From Alphaproteobacteria bacterium (lineage in GTDB: Bacteria; Pseudomonadota; Alphaproteobacteria; TMED109): DNA of 48,188 nt. Numbering within the stretch: the stretch's first letter is position 1; the number at the start of each line of letters is the position of its first letter. A program made the translations under genes and the position numbers. Of this stretch, positions 24,416 through 33,605 are shown one piece after another. The notes under the pieces are model-generated. The model was not told the origin of the DNA. It ran no database searches and saw nothing but the letters and a program-made list of their open reading frames with translations. The DNA lies in NCBI GenBank assembly GCA_021296265.1, contig JAGWAT010000007.1, positions 1 to 48,188 on the forward strand, read 5' to 3'.

Positions 24416-25279
24416 ATGGACCTGCTGTGGCAGACCGCCGTCAATGCGACGTATGCCGCCAGCTACATGGCGCTGATCGCGGTCGGGCTGGTCATGATCT
24501 TTGGCGTCATGGGCGTCATCAACTTCGCCCACGGCGAGCTGTACATGGTCGGCGCCTACTGCGTCGTATTCCTGTACGCCCAGGAGAACTTCCCCTTTCT
24601 CCTCGCGGTCGCCGCCGGACTGGTCTTCGTCGGAATGGTCGGCCTCGTCATGGAACGCACCATGTTCCGACCGTTGCGCAACAATCCCCTGGGCGGTCTC
24701 ATCGCGTCGATCGGCTTCCTGCTCATCCTCCAGACCCTGGCCGTGTTCGGGTTCGGCCGACGCATGGGCCATGTCCCACCTTCAACCCAGGGCAAGCTGG
24801 AGATCTTCGGCGCAATCCTGACGTACCAGCGATTGTTCGTGATCGTGGCCGCTGTCCTGCTGCTGGCCGCCCTGTGGACGTTTCTCAGGCGCTCGAAATT
24901 CGGCCGGGCGTTGCGCGCCTGCGCCCAGGATGCCGAGGCGGCCTCCCTGCAGGGCATCTCGATGAACCAGACGGCGCGCATCGCCATGTTCATCGGTGCC
25001 GCCCTGGCCGGCGTCGCCGGCGCCCTGACGGCGCCTCTGGTCAGCCCGACACCCTATATCGGCCACTCGATCATCGTCACCGCCTTCATCATCATCATCG
25101 TCGGCGGCGTCGGCAGCCTCGAAGGCGCGGTCATTGCCGCGGTCCTGTACGCCTTCGTCCACACCTTCGTCACGACCTTCTTCGACGGTGTGATCGCCAA
25201 CATCGTCGGGCTGGCCCTGATGCTCGCCGTGCTGGTGGTGCGGCCGACCGGCCTGTTCGGGGCGAAGGAACGTGCCTGA
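24416..25279 (+). CDS. Branched-chain-type ABC permease (LivH-like)
   Basis: The 287-aa inner-membrane permease has about eight hydrophobic helices and LivH signatures: VMIFGVMGVINFAHGELYMVGAY near the N-terminus, RACAQDAEAASLQGISMNQ in the coupling region and FIIIIVGGVGSLEGAVIAAV near the C-terminus. It starts 106 nt after the binding-protein stop and overlaps the next permease by 8 nt. It forms half of the transmembrane channel. Substrate choice cannot be read from the permease. Confidence 0.9.
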   Translation: MDLLWQTAVNATYAASYMALIAVGLVMIFGVMGVINFAHGELYMVGAYCVVFLYAQENFPFLLAVAAGLVFVGMVGLVMERTMFRPLRNNPLGGLIASIGFLLILQTLAVFGFGRRMGHVPPSTQGKLEIFGAILTYQRLFVIVAAVLLLAALWTFLRRSKFGRALRACAQDAEAASLQGISMNQTARIAMFIGAALAGVAGALTAPLVSPTPYIGHSIIVTAFIIIIVGGVGSLEGAVIAAVLYAFVHTFVTTFFDGVIANIVGLALMLAVLVVRPTGLFGAKERA

Positions 25280-26318
25280 ACCGACGGGCTCCACACCTGG
25301 ACCTGGAACCGGAAGGCGGATCCGGCGGATCGCCTGGCAGCTGCGAGTGGTCTTCCTGTTCGCAGCGCTGGCGGTGCTGCCGTATCTCCTGAGCTATTCG
25401 CAGCAGGAAATCGCGGTCCTGCTCGTCATCAACGTTCTGCTGGTGTCCAGCTACCGGCTGCTGACCCTGACCGGCGAATGGTCGCTCGGGCACGTGGTCA
25501 TCATGGGGGTCGGAGCGTATGCCAGTGCGCTGCTGGCGAAGCGGCTCGGTGTGCCGGTGCCGCTGTCCATGTTGCTGGGCGCCAGCATGGCGGCCGCGAC
25601 CGCCGCACTCCTGAGCTTCCCGCTGTTCCGGATGAAGGGCTTCTATTTCCTGATCGGCTCGTTCGCGGCCGGTGAGATCATCCGCCTGATCTGGAAACGC
25701 TTCACAGACCCCTTCGGCGGACCGAAGGGGCTGAAGCGTATCGACCCCTTTCCCGACATCGATGCCGGTTTCCTTTCGATCGATTTCTACGAGCCGGTCA
25801 ACTACTACTTCCTGGCGCTGATCATCGTCTCCGCATCGCTGTTCGTCCTCCACCGCATCGAACGCTCGCGCATCGGTCTGACATTCCACGCGATCCACTG
25901 GCAGGACCGCCTCGCCGAATCGGTCGGCGTCGACACGTTCCGCTACCGAACGCTCGCCTTCGTCATAGCGTCCTTTTTCGCCGGGCTCGCTGGCGGGCTG
26001 TACGCCCACTACGTCGGCGCCGTGAACCCCACCCGTTTCAGCGTCGACCAGATGGTGTATGTCCTAGTCTGGGCGGTCGTCGGCGGCACGGCGACCTTCT
26101 ACGGCCCAATCCTAGGCGTCGTCGTGCTGACCGTCATCAACGAGATCGTCTTGCGCGCGCTGGGCCTCGACACCGCCCGACCCCTGATCTACGGCGCCAT
26201 CCTGATCCTTTCGGTCCTCTACCTGCCGGACGGACTCGAAAGCCTCGGGCCGCGGCTTCGCGCCCGGTGGCAGCGCTGGCGCGGAGGTCCTGCCGCGGCC
26301 CGCGGGGAAGCCGCATGA
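25272..26318 (+). CDS. Branched-chain-type ABC permease (LivM-like)
   Basis: The 348-aa permease begins at GTG 25272 inside the end of the LivH-like gene. It has multiple hydrophobic helices and LivM motifs such as [39 protein letters not shown] and [20 protein letters not shown]. The loop [17 protein letters not shown] corresponds to the ATPase-coupling segment. The C-terminal tail is Arg-rich. It ends in an ATGA overlap with the first ATPase gene. Confidence 0.9.
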   Translation: MPEPTGSTPGPGTGRRIRRIAWQLRVVFLFAALAVLPYLLSYSQQEIAVLLVINVLLVSSYRLLTLTGEWSLGHVVIMGVGAYASALLAKRLGVPVPLSMLLGASMAAATAALLSFPLFRMKGFYFLIGSFAAGEIIRLIWKRFTDPFGGPKGLKRIDPFPDIDAGFLSIDFYEPVNYYFLALIIVSASLFVLHRIERSRIGLTFHAIHWQDRLAESVGVDTFRYRTLAFVIASFFAGLAGGLYAHYVGAVNPTRFSVDQMVYVLVWAVVGGTATFYGPILGVVVLTVINEIVLRALGLDTARPLIYGAILILSVLYLPDGLESLGPRLRARWQRWRGGPAAARGEAA

Positions 26319-27112
26319 CTGCGCGGAACGAGCGGCCGATCCTTGAGGCGCGCGGGCTGACCCGCCGGTTCGGCGGTCTGGTGGCGGTGGACAATTTCAA
26401 CTTTTCGGTCCGCGCCGGCGCAATCCACGGCCTGATTGGCCCGAATGGCGCCGGCAAGACAACGACCTTCAACGTGATCAGCGGCTTCTACGCACCGACG
26501 GGGGGTCAGGTGTTCTTCCGCGGCCTTGACATCTCGGGCCGGAAGACCAGCGCGCTGGCGGCCATGGGCCTGGTGCGCACGTTTCAGGGTTCGACCCTGT
26601 TCCAGGAATTCTCGGTGCTGGAGAATGTCCGGGTCGGACGCCATCTCGGTGCCCGCGCCGGTTTCTTCAGTCGCCTGCTCGGTGCCGACCGGCGTGCCGA
26701 GGAGAAGGCGGACGCGGAGGCGCAGGAAACGCTGGCCTTCTTCGGTCTCGAGGACCTGGCCAACGAACCCGTGTCGAACCTGCCCCATGGACACCAGCGC
26801 ATGCTCGGCCTGGCGGTCGCCCTGGCGGCGGAACCTGAAGTACTGCTGCTCGACGAGCCCTTCACCGGCATGAATCCGGAGGAAACCGGTCGGATGATGA
26901 CGCTGGTGCAGCGTATCCGCGACCGCGGCGTCACCGTGATGCTCGTCGAGCACGACATGCGGGCGGTGATGAATCTCTGCGATGTCATCACGGTGATGAA
27001 TTTCGGCGCATTGCTGGTCGAGGGCTCGCCGGAGGCGGTGCGCAGTGATCCCGCCTTCATCGAGGCCTATCTCGGCTCGGCCACGACCGACGGAGCCGGC
27101 GATGCTGCTTGA
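26315..27112 (+). CDS. ABC transporter ATPase (LivG-like)
   Basis: The 265-aa ATPase has Walker [11 protein letters not shown]-loop [11 protein letters not shown], a signature region [16 protein letters not shown] in place of a strict LSGGQ, Walker [13 protein letters not shown] and switch His in [12 protein letters not shown] 26315 overlaps the LivM-like stop. It energises the importer at the cytoplasmic face. The non-canonical signature loop is common in the LivG group. Confidence 0.9.
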   Translation: MTARNERPILEARGLTRRFGGLVAVDNFNFSVRAGAIHGLIGPNGAGKTTTFNVISGFYAPTGGQVFFRGLDISGRKTSALAAMGLVRTFQGSTLFQEFSVLENVRVGRHLGARAGFFSRLLGADRRAEEKADAEAQETLAFFGLEDLANEPVSNLPHGHQRMLGLAVALAAEPEVLLLDEPFTGMNPEETGRMMTLVQRIRDRGVTVMLVEHDMRAVMNLCDVITVMNFGALLVEGSPEAVRSDPAFIEAYLGSATTDGAGDAA

Positions 27113-27809
27113 GCTCCGCGACATCGAGGTCCGCTACCAGAAGACCGCGGCCCTCAAGGGCGTCTCGATGGCGGTGCCGGCGGGCGGCATCGTCACCATC
27201 ATCGGCGCGAACGGCGCCGGCAAGACGACGACCCTGCGGGCCATTTCCGGCCTCGAACCGCTCAGCCGGGGAGAGATCCGCTTCGACAATGCGAGGATCG
27301 ACGGACTGGCGCCGGAAGAGATCGTCCGCCGCGGCATCGCGCACGTGCCGGAAGGCCGGCGCGTGTTCCCGGATCTGACCGTCGAGGAAAACCTGCGCAC
27401 CGGCGCATTCCTGCGCCGGGACAAGACCGCCGTTCAGGACTCGCTCGCAGAGGTGTTCGATCACTTTCCCCGCCTCGCCGAGCGGCGTCGGCAATGGGCG
27501 CGATCCATGTCTGGCGGAGAACAGCAAATGCTGGCGATCGGGCGGGCGTTGATGAGCGCCCCTCGGGTGCTGCTGCTGGACGAGCCGTCCATGGGCCTGT
27601 CGCCGGTGATGGTTCAGGAAATCACGCGAATCGTCACCGAGATTTCGGGCCGGGGAATCCCGGTTGTGCTGGTCGAGCAGAATGCGGAGATGGCGTTGCT
27701 GCTGGCGCAATATGCCTATGTGCTGGAAACCGGCACGGTAGCGCTCGAAGGGGCGGCGACCGATCTCCACGAGAATGCCCACGTCTGCCGCGCCTATCTC
27801 GGCGGGTAG
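27102..27809 (+). CDS. ABC transporter ATPase (LivF-like)
   Basis: The 235-aa ATPase has Walker [11 protein letters not shown], signature MSGGEQQML, Walker B VLLLDEPSMGLS and switch His replaced in VEQNAEMAL, the usual LivF form. ATG 27102 overlaps the LivG-like stop by 11 nt. It completes a five-gene importer whose order (binding protein, H, M, G, F) is standard. Confidence 0.9.
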   Translation: MLLELRDIEVRYQKTAALKGVSMAVPAGGIVTIIGANGAGKTTTLRAISGLEPLSRGEIRFDNARIDGLAPEEIVRRGIAHVPEGRRVFPDLTVEENLRTGAFLRRDKTAVQDSLAEVFDHFPRLAERRRQWARSMSGGEQQMLAIGRALMSAPRVLLLDEPSMGLSPVMVQEITRIVTEISGRGIPVVLVEQNAEMALLLAQYAYVLETGTVALEGAATDLHENAHVCRAYLGG

Positions 27810-27862
27810 CGCCGACGATGCCTCGGCGGGAGGACGGGACGCCAACGGCCTGAACGCCCATC

Positions 27863-27920
27863 GCCTCCCGCGTCCGGAGTGCATGACGATCGCGGACGCG
27901 GGATGCCAGGGCGGGAGGCC
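27863..27920 (+). terminator. Nested inverted repeats after the importer operon
   Basis: TCCCGCGTCCG (27866-27876) pairs perfectly with CGGACGCGGGA (27893-27903). GCCTCCCGC (27863-27871) can instead pair with GCGGGAGGC (27911-27919). The two hairpins share bases and exclude each other. No strong T-run follows, so this may be a terminator or a regulatory switch before gntR. Confidence 0.5.
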
Positions 27921-28021
27921 GTCTTGCTCAAGGTGCCGGGGACCCGCCTACGCTCTCGATGGGCTACGGTCGGACCGTCAACGCAACCCGCATTCCCGGA
28001 AGACTTGACGAGGGCAGGCCG

Positions 28022-28702
28022 ATGGACGGGCGGCAGAAGCTGGACGCCTACAGGGGGCTTAGGGGGGAAAATCGGTCTTCCCTTACCGACCAGGCCTACC
28101 TGCGGATCGAAGAGATGATCGTGACGCTGCGGCTGGCACCAGGCCAGATGCTCACGGAAACCGCACTGATGCGTGAATTGGGCATCGGCCGCACGCCCAT
28201 TCGAGAGGCGCTGCAGCGACTCGCCTTCGAAGGGCTGGTCACGATCCTGCCGCGCCGCGGCGTGATGGTGGCCGAAATCAATCATGCGCGCCAGTTGCAA
28301 CTGCTCGAGCTGCGCCGAGAAGTCGAGCGCATGATCATGCGCGATGCCGCCCGCCGGGCTACGCGCGAGGAACGGGCGTCCTTTGCCCGTCTGGCCAGCG
28401 ACCTTGACGCCGCCGCACAGGCTGGCGACGACGTGATGTTCATGCGGCTCGACCTCAAGTTCAACGGGCTCACCGTCGCCGCCTGCCGCAACGAGTACGC
28501 CGCCAGGACGATGCAGTTGATGCAGGGCCTTGCCCGTCGGTTCTGGTATCAGCACTACCGCGAGGCGCTGGACCTGAAGCGCTGCGCGACGCTGCACGCC
28601 GTGGTCGCCAGGGCAATAGCCGAGGGGCGGGCCGACGAGGCCGCCCGCGCATCGGACCGGCTGATCGACTACATGGCCGAGTTCACGCGCGCCAGCCTGT
28701 GA
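28022..28702 (+). CDS. GntR-family (FCD-type) transcriptional regulator
   Basis: The 226-aa regulator has an N-terminal winged HTH (MLTETALMRELGIGRTPIRE, then ALQRLAFEGLVTILPRRG) and an FCD-like helical domain (LLELRREVERMIMRDAARRA through FMRLDLKFNGLTVAACRNEY). ATG 28022 is preferred to 27959, which would enter the hairpin region side. It follows the ABC importer on the same strand, about 210 nt after the last ATPase, and probably controls it. No GACCAATT repeat is seen directly before this gene. Confidence 0.87.
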   Translation: MDGRQKLDAYRGLRGENRSSLTDQAYLRIEEMIVTLRLAPGQMLTETALMRELGIGRTPIREALQRLAFEGLVTILPRRGVMVAEINHARQLQLLELRREVERMIMRDAARRATREERASFARLASDLDAAAQAGDDVMFMRLDLKFNGLTVAACRNEYAARTMQLMQGLARRFWYQHYREALDLKRCATLHAVVARAIAEGRADEAARASDRLIDYMAEFTRASL

Positions 28703-29014
28703 ACGGCGGGCCATTGGCCCACAAGCCAGTCCCGGTCGGGCTGCCGACCGCAGCATCTCCCTGCGGCGCCGGCACCACTGTCGCTGGCGACGGGCGGCAA
28801 CCGGTCGCCGGCTGCATCGCCAATCCGCCCGCCCAGGCCGGATCCAGGACCGGGACCGATCGGGCGTTGGCGCGGCCGGCATCGCCCAGTCCACCAGATC
28901 CCGTCACTCGCACCCCCGGCGACGGGTTTCCGACGAGTGGTAACCATGGCGAGGTCAGCCCGTGTCCCGACGGACGATGTTCTGAAACGAACCCGAGGAT
29001 CCCAGGGTCGGCGG
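28703..29014. other. Intergenic stretch, no supported gene
   Basis: This 312-bp GC-rich stretch lies between gntR and a minus-strand small membrane protein. Open frames exist on both strands but have implausible composition and no ribosome site. No repeat or RNA gene was recognised. Confidence 0.5.
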
Positions 29015-29200
29015 TTACCGTTTGGTGCTGTCCTGTTTCTTGACCTCGGGAAACAGCCAGACGGCGACACACATGAATGCCGTCAACCCGAACAGCAGCC
29101 CGGCCGACACATCCAGCGAGATGCGTTCTCGCACGAAACAAAGCAGGATGCCGACGATAATCACCGTGGCAGTCAGGATCGCGCGGATCTTCGGCGGCAT
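29015..29200 (-). CDS. Small two-helix membrane protein
   Basis: The 61-aa product from ATG 29200 has two hydrophobic segments, IRAILTATVIIVGILLCFV and VSAGLLFGLTAFMCVAVWLF, joined by a short charged turn, and a Lys-rich tail (PEVKKQDSTKR). GGAGAAAG lies 5 nt before the ATG, which decides the start over the longer frame from 29323. It is an inner-membrane protein of unknown function, transcribed alone. Confidence 0.65.
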   Translation of the reverse strand: MPPKIRAILTATVIIVGILLCFVRERISLDVSAGLLFGLTAFMCVAVWLFPEVKKQDSTKR

Positions 29201-29490
29201 CTGCTTTCTCCGTTCAGACGGGTTTGGATCCGTACGGCGTGCACGAAGCCGCCGCACACAGCGTCCATACGGCCAGCGATCCGGATCGTGAGCTTCGGAA
29301 CCACCAGGGCAGGAATTCTGCAAAGATCACGCCCGCCGGGTCACGCGCAGCGGCCGGACTGAGCGCGCTTGGCAGGTAGCCGCGGATCGGAACCGCGGAA
29401 CCAGCGGGCACGAAGGCACCTGCCGGAAACGCCGTCAACACGTGGTGGGCCAGATGCCCCAACGGCACGGCCGCCGTCACCCCAATCCGA

Positions 29491-29520
29491 TTGCAGGCTG
29501 ATACATGCTTGATATATTAT
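29491..29520 (+). promoter_or_regulatory. Putative sigma70-type promoter with embedded palindrome
   Basis: TTGCAG (29491-29496) and TATATT (29513-29518) are 16 bp apart in an AT-rich island. TGATATATTATCA spans the -10 and has 5-bp palindromic arms, so it could be an operator. It supports a downstream start at GTG 29557 for the next gene. Confidence 0.4.
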
Positions 29521-29556
29521 CAGGCTGCATGGAATTGCAAGCGCTTGGTGGAGGCA

Positions 29557-29865
29557 GTGGACAACCGCACCTACAAGGGCGAGCGCAATATTGACGGCGC
29601 CGAGGTCACCGTGGATGGCGGGCCCCTGGACCCCCGTCTGGACCTCCACACGTTCACGAGCCGCGGGTTCGAATGGGGCTACGAGGGCGACGGGCCGCAC
29701 CAGCTGGCTCTCGCGATCCTCGCGGATTACTTCGAAGACGATGCCCAGGCCAGAGCCGAGTGCGAGGCATTCATGTCGAGGGTCGTCGCCAATTTCAGTA
29801 ACGAGTGGGAGATGACGTCGGCCGACATCGATCTCGCGCTAGCCAACGTCCACGCCGCGAACTGA
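29557..29865 (+). CDS. DUF6166-like small protein
   Basis: The product, about 102 aa from GTG 29557, matches my recollection of the DUF6166 pattern: NRTYKGERNIDGAEVTVDG, LDPRLDLHTFTSRGFEWGYE, GPHQLALAILADYFEDDAQA. The family has no known biochemical role. The start is uncertain: TTG 29491 would fall inside the likely promoter, and GGAGG lies very close to the GTG. It is 19 nt from the following hydroxylase-like gene, so the two are probably co-transcribed. Confidence 0.65.
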   Translation: MDNRTYKGERNIDGAEVTVDGGPLDPRLDLHTFTSRGFEWGYEGDGPHQLALAILADYFEDDAQARAECEAFMSRVVANFSNEWEMTSADIDLALANVHAAN

Positions 29866-29884
29866 CCGGCCACGGGGAGGAACC

Positions 29885-30685
29885 ATGTCTCGCGAACTGC
29901 AACAGACTCGCATGTCGGACCGCCAGCGCCGGTACCGCGACACGTACCGCCGGCGCATTGTCGGCTGGTACAACGGGTGGCTCCACGTAGTCGTGATCTA
30001 TGCGATCGGCCTGGCTGCCATGACGATCTATTTCCAGAGCATGGCCGACGTTCGCTGGCATGAGCTGCTGATCGTCCCGGTAGCTTTCCTCGGTGCCAAT
30101 TTCTTCGAGTGGTTTCTCCATACCCACATCATGCACAGGCCGCAGAAGAACCCGGCATTGCGGGCCATCTACATGCGCCACACCATGATGCACCATCAGT
30201 TCTTCACCGACGACGAGATGCGGTTCGCCGGTCAGCACGACTGGCGTGTCACATTCTTCCCTCCGTTTGCGCTGGTGACGTTCATCTGCATGTCGGTACC
30301 CATCGCGCTCGTCGCCGGCTGGTTGTTCACTCCCAACGTGGGCTGGCTTGTCATCACGACCACCACCGCCATGTATCTCATTTACGAGTTCATGCACTTC
30401 TGCTGTCACGTGGACGAGAACTGGTTCGTCCGCAACATGCCGTTCGTGAACACCATCCGACGGCACCACACGGCCCACCACAACCAGTCGCTGATGATGG
30501 AACGCAACATGAACCTGACGTTCCCGATCATGGACTGGCTGTTCGGGACCTCCGATCTTGATTGCGGCCTGCTGGGTCACTTGTTCAATGGCTACGACAC
30601 CCGCCACGTCAAGACGGACATGCGGCGGACCGCTCGGACACCGGACGGTCGTCTGCCGGGCGGAGTACAACTCGCATCGGAATAG
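29885..30685 (+). CDS. Fatty acid hydroxylase / sterol desaturase superfamily membrane protein
   Basis: The 266-aa membrane protein has several hydrophobic helices and histidine clusters expected of di-iron membrane hydroxylases: FLHTHIMHRP, RHTMMHHQFF, FMHFCCHVDE and RRHHTAHHNQS. GGGGAGG lies 4 nt before the ATG. Members hydroxylate or desaturate lipids, sterols or carotenoids using O2; the substrate here is unknown. It follows the DUF6166-like gene and ends before a long hairpin. Confidence 0.82.
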   Translation: MSRELQQTRMSDRQRRYRDTYRRRIVGWYNGWLHVVVIYAIGLAAMTIYFQSMADVRWHELLIVPVAFLGANFFEWFLHTHIMHRPQKNPALRAIYMRHTMMHHQFFTDDEMRFAGQHDWRVTFFPPFALVTFICMSVPIALVAGWLFTPNVGWLVITTTTAMYLIYEFMHFCCHVDENWFVRNMPFVNTIRRHHTAHHNQSLMMERNMNLTFPIMDWLFGTSDLDCGLLGHLFNGYDTRHVKTDMRRTARTPDGRLPGGVQLASE

Positions 30686-30749
30686 CTTTCCGCGGAACCC
30701 CCAAGGAATTGCGCGGGCAATCGATCGGTTCGGTCGCCCGAACACGCTT

Positions 30750-30789
30750 GGGTCAGGTCCTCGCTGACGGGAATCCCAGCACCTGACCC
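30750..30789 (+). terminator. Long hairpin downstream of the hydroxylase gene
   Basis: GGGTCAGGT (30750-30758) pairs with ACCTGACCC (30781-30789). The loop holds a nested GCTG...CAGC and GGG/CCC stem. No T-run follows; it is a likely transcript end. Confidence 0.5.
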
Positions 30790-31720
30790 GGCATCGTTGC
30801 GTGACCGGCGTCCTACGTCGTCCCAGGTGGTCGCGCCGCCCGACGCCACCCACGATCTTGGTGACCTCATGGCCGATAGGGGCCGTACCGTCCGAGTGGT
30901 CGTCATCCTCGCGGCGAAACAGCTCTATCTCGTGCCGCACGTTCCAGCCGTTCCGACCACCGAACCAGAAATCTGTCGGCTGGTCATCGCCGTCCGGGCT
31001 ACACGCGAGGGCAATGCCAGGGCTGCAATCCATCCCGGTGATCCGCACCATTGCCTCGTCGACACATCGCGCCAAGGCAGAGGCCTTGGACGGGTTGATG
31101 GCGGTGGCGGAGGCCGCCGACGGCCCGTCTTCCCGGACGGTGAACTCATTGCTGGAGGCCTCGGGACAGTCAGTCACGCCGGGCGGTGGGGGCGGAGAAG
31201 TGTGACGCTCGGGTGTCCTCGCAGGTAGCGGCGGCGAAGAGTTCCTCGGGGCCATCGAATCGGGTGACGTCGGATCCGGACCCGGATCAGGCAGCGGCCG
31301 GGGCCGTCACGGCGGAGCCCCGAGCGACATGCAGCCGCTCACAAAGTTGCCTGAGCGCCTCGAAGCTCGTGTACCTTCCACGGGCTCAGCACCTGCCGTC
31401 GACCGGGAAGACGCCGCCAGCCACGTCGTGGAGCCCCACCTGGACCACGCCGCGCCTGGCACTCCCTGAATCGTTCGATTGCCGGGACCAGACGGAAGAA
31501 CCGAATGGTCGCGGTGTCACCCCTCCGGGTGGACCGATCGATCGGGGCCGGTCATGCTGGTAGCCGCACGGCCGGCCATGGCAAGTGTGCGGTCCGGCCC
31601 GGGTCTTGCTCGTGACGAAGTTTCTGGCGCGACCTCGTTCATCGGCTGCAAAGGTGACTGCAGACTCCAGGCAATGCGTGCCCGTGCACGCCGTGGCCGC
31701 GGAACCGTGGGAACAGGAGT
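30790..31720. other. Gene-poor stretch, possible gene relic on the minus strand
   Basis: About 930 bp without a supported gene. On the minus strand, 31150-30800 stays open with coding-like codon use (for example MVRITGMDCSPGIALACSPD from 31051), but it runs on into the antisense of the hydroxylase and has no spaced ribosome site. It may be a decayed gene. The rest up to moxR shows nothing recognisable. Confidence 0.4.
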
Positions 31721-32695
31721 ATGGATCACGTGTCAGTTCGTCCGTCTTTCGTTGAGCTGAGACGTCGGCTCGAAGCCGGCATGGTCGGCCAGAACCAAAC
31801 CGTGCTCAGTCTGATGATCGGGCTTCTGGCTGACGGTCACATCCTGCTGGAAGGCGCGCCGGGGCTGGCCAAGACCCGTGTCGCGCGGCTGCTGGCACTG
31901 GGCATGGAAGGTGTGTTCAACCGCATCCAGTTCACCCCGGACCTCCTGCCCTCCGACCTGACCGGATCGTCGATTTACGATGCGCGCGAACAGCGCTTCG
32001 ACTTCCAGACGGGGCCGGTCTTCGGGAACTTCATTCTGGCCGACGAGATCAACCGGGCGCCGGCCAAGGTCCAATCGGCGCTGCTCGAGGCGATGGAGGA
32101 ACGGCAGGTCACCAGTGGTACCCGGAGCTTCAAGCTCGAGTCCCCGTTCTTCGTCATCGCGACCCAGAACCCGATCGAGCACGAGGGGACCTGGGAGCTG
32201 CCCCAGGCGCAGCTCGACCGCTTCCTGCTGCACGTGACGGTCGACTATCCGGATCTCGCCACCGAGAGAGAGATTCTCGACCTGGTCCTCCAGGAGGCGG
32301 TCGATGCCCTGACACCGGGCGAAGCGCCGGCTTCGATCCCAAAGGCCGACCTGGCCGAAGCGCGGCGGCTGGTGCTCGACGTGCACCTTTCCGAACCCAT
32401 CCGTGACTACATCGTGCGCCTGATGTCCGGCACGCGCGGCGATCCGGAAAGCCTGAACGGAGTCGACGAGCACCTGTCCCACCCGGTGAGCCCGCGCGGA
32501 TCGGTGTCGCTGGCGCGCACCGCACAGGCACGCGCCTGGCTCATGGAACGCGATCACGTGCTGCCCGAGGACGTCTACGCGCTGGTGCCCGACGTCCTGC
32601 GGCACCGGATGGGCCTGACCTATCGCGCTGAAGCGGACGGCGTGACGCCGGATCAGATCATCCAGAATCTGCTGGAGCAGGTCAGTGTGGTCTAG
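31721..32695 (+). CDS. MoxR-type AAA+ ATPase
   Basis: The 324-aa AAA+ protein has Walker A EGAPGLAKTR (44-53), Walker B FILADEINRAP (about 104-114), sensor-1 FFVIATQNPIEHEGTWELP and sensor-2 SPRGSVSLARTAQARA. MoxR ATPases work as chaperones with VWA proteins to insert metals or assemble complexes. It leads a seven-gene operon with overlapping starts and stops. The order resembles both general Bat operons and mxaR of methylotrophs. Confidence 0.9.
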   Translation: MDHVSVRPSFVELRRRLEAGMVGQNQTVLSLMIGLLADGHILLEGAPGLAKTRVARLLALGMEGVFNRIQFTPDLLPSDLTGSSIYDAREQRFDFQTGPVFGNFILADEINRAPAKVQSALLEAMEERQVTSGTRSFKLESPFFVIATQNPIEHEGTWELPQAQLDRFLLHVTVDYPDLATEREILDLVLQEAVDALTPGEAPASIPKADLAEARRLVLDVHLSEPIRDYIVRLMSGTRGDPESLNGVDEHLSHPVSPRGSVSLARTAQARAWLMERDHVLPEDVYALVPDVLRHRMGLTYRAEADGVTPDQIIQNLLEQVSVV

Positions 32696-33605
32696 CCGCG
32701 CCAGAACATCCAAACCGGAACCGACGAACCCGAGTACGCTGACGCTCCGCGAACTCATGGCGACACAGCCCCGGCACGTGCGTGGCCGGCTGCTGCCCGG
32801 CGAACGCTATCCCACCGGCATGCGCCCCGGCCGCCGCCGCGCCCAGGGCATGGACCTGGACAGTGTCGGCCCGTACGTACCGGGAGATGACATCCGCTGG
32901 ATGGATTGGCGCGCCACGGCCCGCACGGGCCGGGCCCAGATGAAGCGTTTCGTGGCGGAATCGCATCTCGCCCGCATGCTGATTGTCGACTTCCGGGGGC
33001 ATCTTCTGTTCGGTACCGAAACGCGGCCGATGGCCAAGACCGCCGCTCTCCTCGCGGCCCACATGGCCTGGGAAGCGGTCGCGCTGCAGGAACCTGTCGG
33101 GATGGTCATCGTGCCCGACCAGGTGCTGGTGCGCCCGCGGCGCGGGCGGAGCCATGTCCTGTTTCTCCTGAAGCACCTGGAGGACAGTTACGGCGCGGCA
33201 CTGGCGCGGACCGAAGGGCACAACGGGGACGAACTGGCCATGGCGGTCGACGCCGCCAGCCGGCTGCTCAAGTTCGGCGATGAGATCTGCGCCTTCAGCG
33301 ACTTCGGCGACGCGAATCCCGCCCTGACCGAAAAGGTGCGCGAACTGAACGCATTCCGGCATTTCCGCGCGATCATCGTCGAGGATCCGATGTTTCGCCG
33401 CCCGCTGGCGTCCGGACGGTACCCCTACCAAGCGGCCGGCGACCCTTTGCGCCGCCTGGCCACGGTCTCGAAATCGATGACGGACCGGCATCAGGACGTG
33501 GTGCGGGAACTCCGTCGCGACCTGCGCCGCACCCTTCTCAGGGACGGCTGGCGGATCACTGAAGCCGCGAGCGGCGGCTTCCTGTCGCCGGGGGTAGGGC
33601 GGTGA
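32685..33605 (+). CDS. DUF58 protein (MxaS/BatA-associated type)
   Basis: The 306-aa product has the DUF58 core GDDIRWMDWRATARTGRAQMKRF in the first third, followed by a degenerate VWA-like fold. It starts at GTG 32685 within the end of moxR (11-nt overlap) and ends overlapping the next gene. In mxa operons the equivalent is mxaS. It probably acts with MoxR in the cytoplasm or at the membrane. Confidence 0.85.
   Translation: MWSSRARTSKPEPTNPSTLTLRELMATQPRHVRGRLLPGERYPTGMRPGRRRAQGMDLDSVGPYVPGDDIRWMDWRATARTGRAQMKRFVAESHLARMLIVDFRGHLLFGTETRPMAKTAALLAAHMAWEAVALQEPVGMVIVPDQVLVRPRRGRSHVLFLLKHLEDSYGAALARTEGHNGDELAMAVDAASRLLKFGDEICAFSDFGDANPALTEKVRELNAFRHFRAIIVEDPMFRRPLASGRYPYQAAGDPLRRLATVSKSMTDRHQDVVRELRRDLRRTLLRDGWRITEAASGGFLSPGVGR

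Noticed and set aside
29214-29480. 88-codon minus-strand frame in the gap before the DUF6166-like gene
   Set aside because: There is no ribosome site, composition is odd, and it runs antisense out of a likely promoter.
29795-31255. 486-codon minus-strand frame across the hydroxylase gene
   Set aside because: Most of it is antisense to the histidine-box hydroxylase; only its upstream third is possibly a relic and is noted separately.
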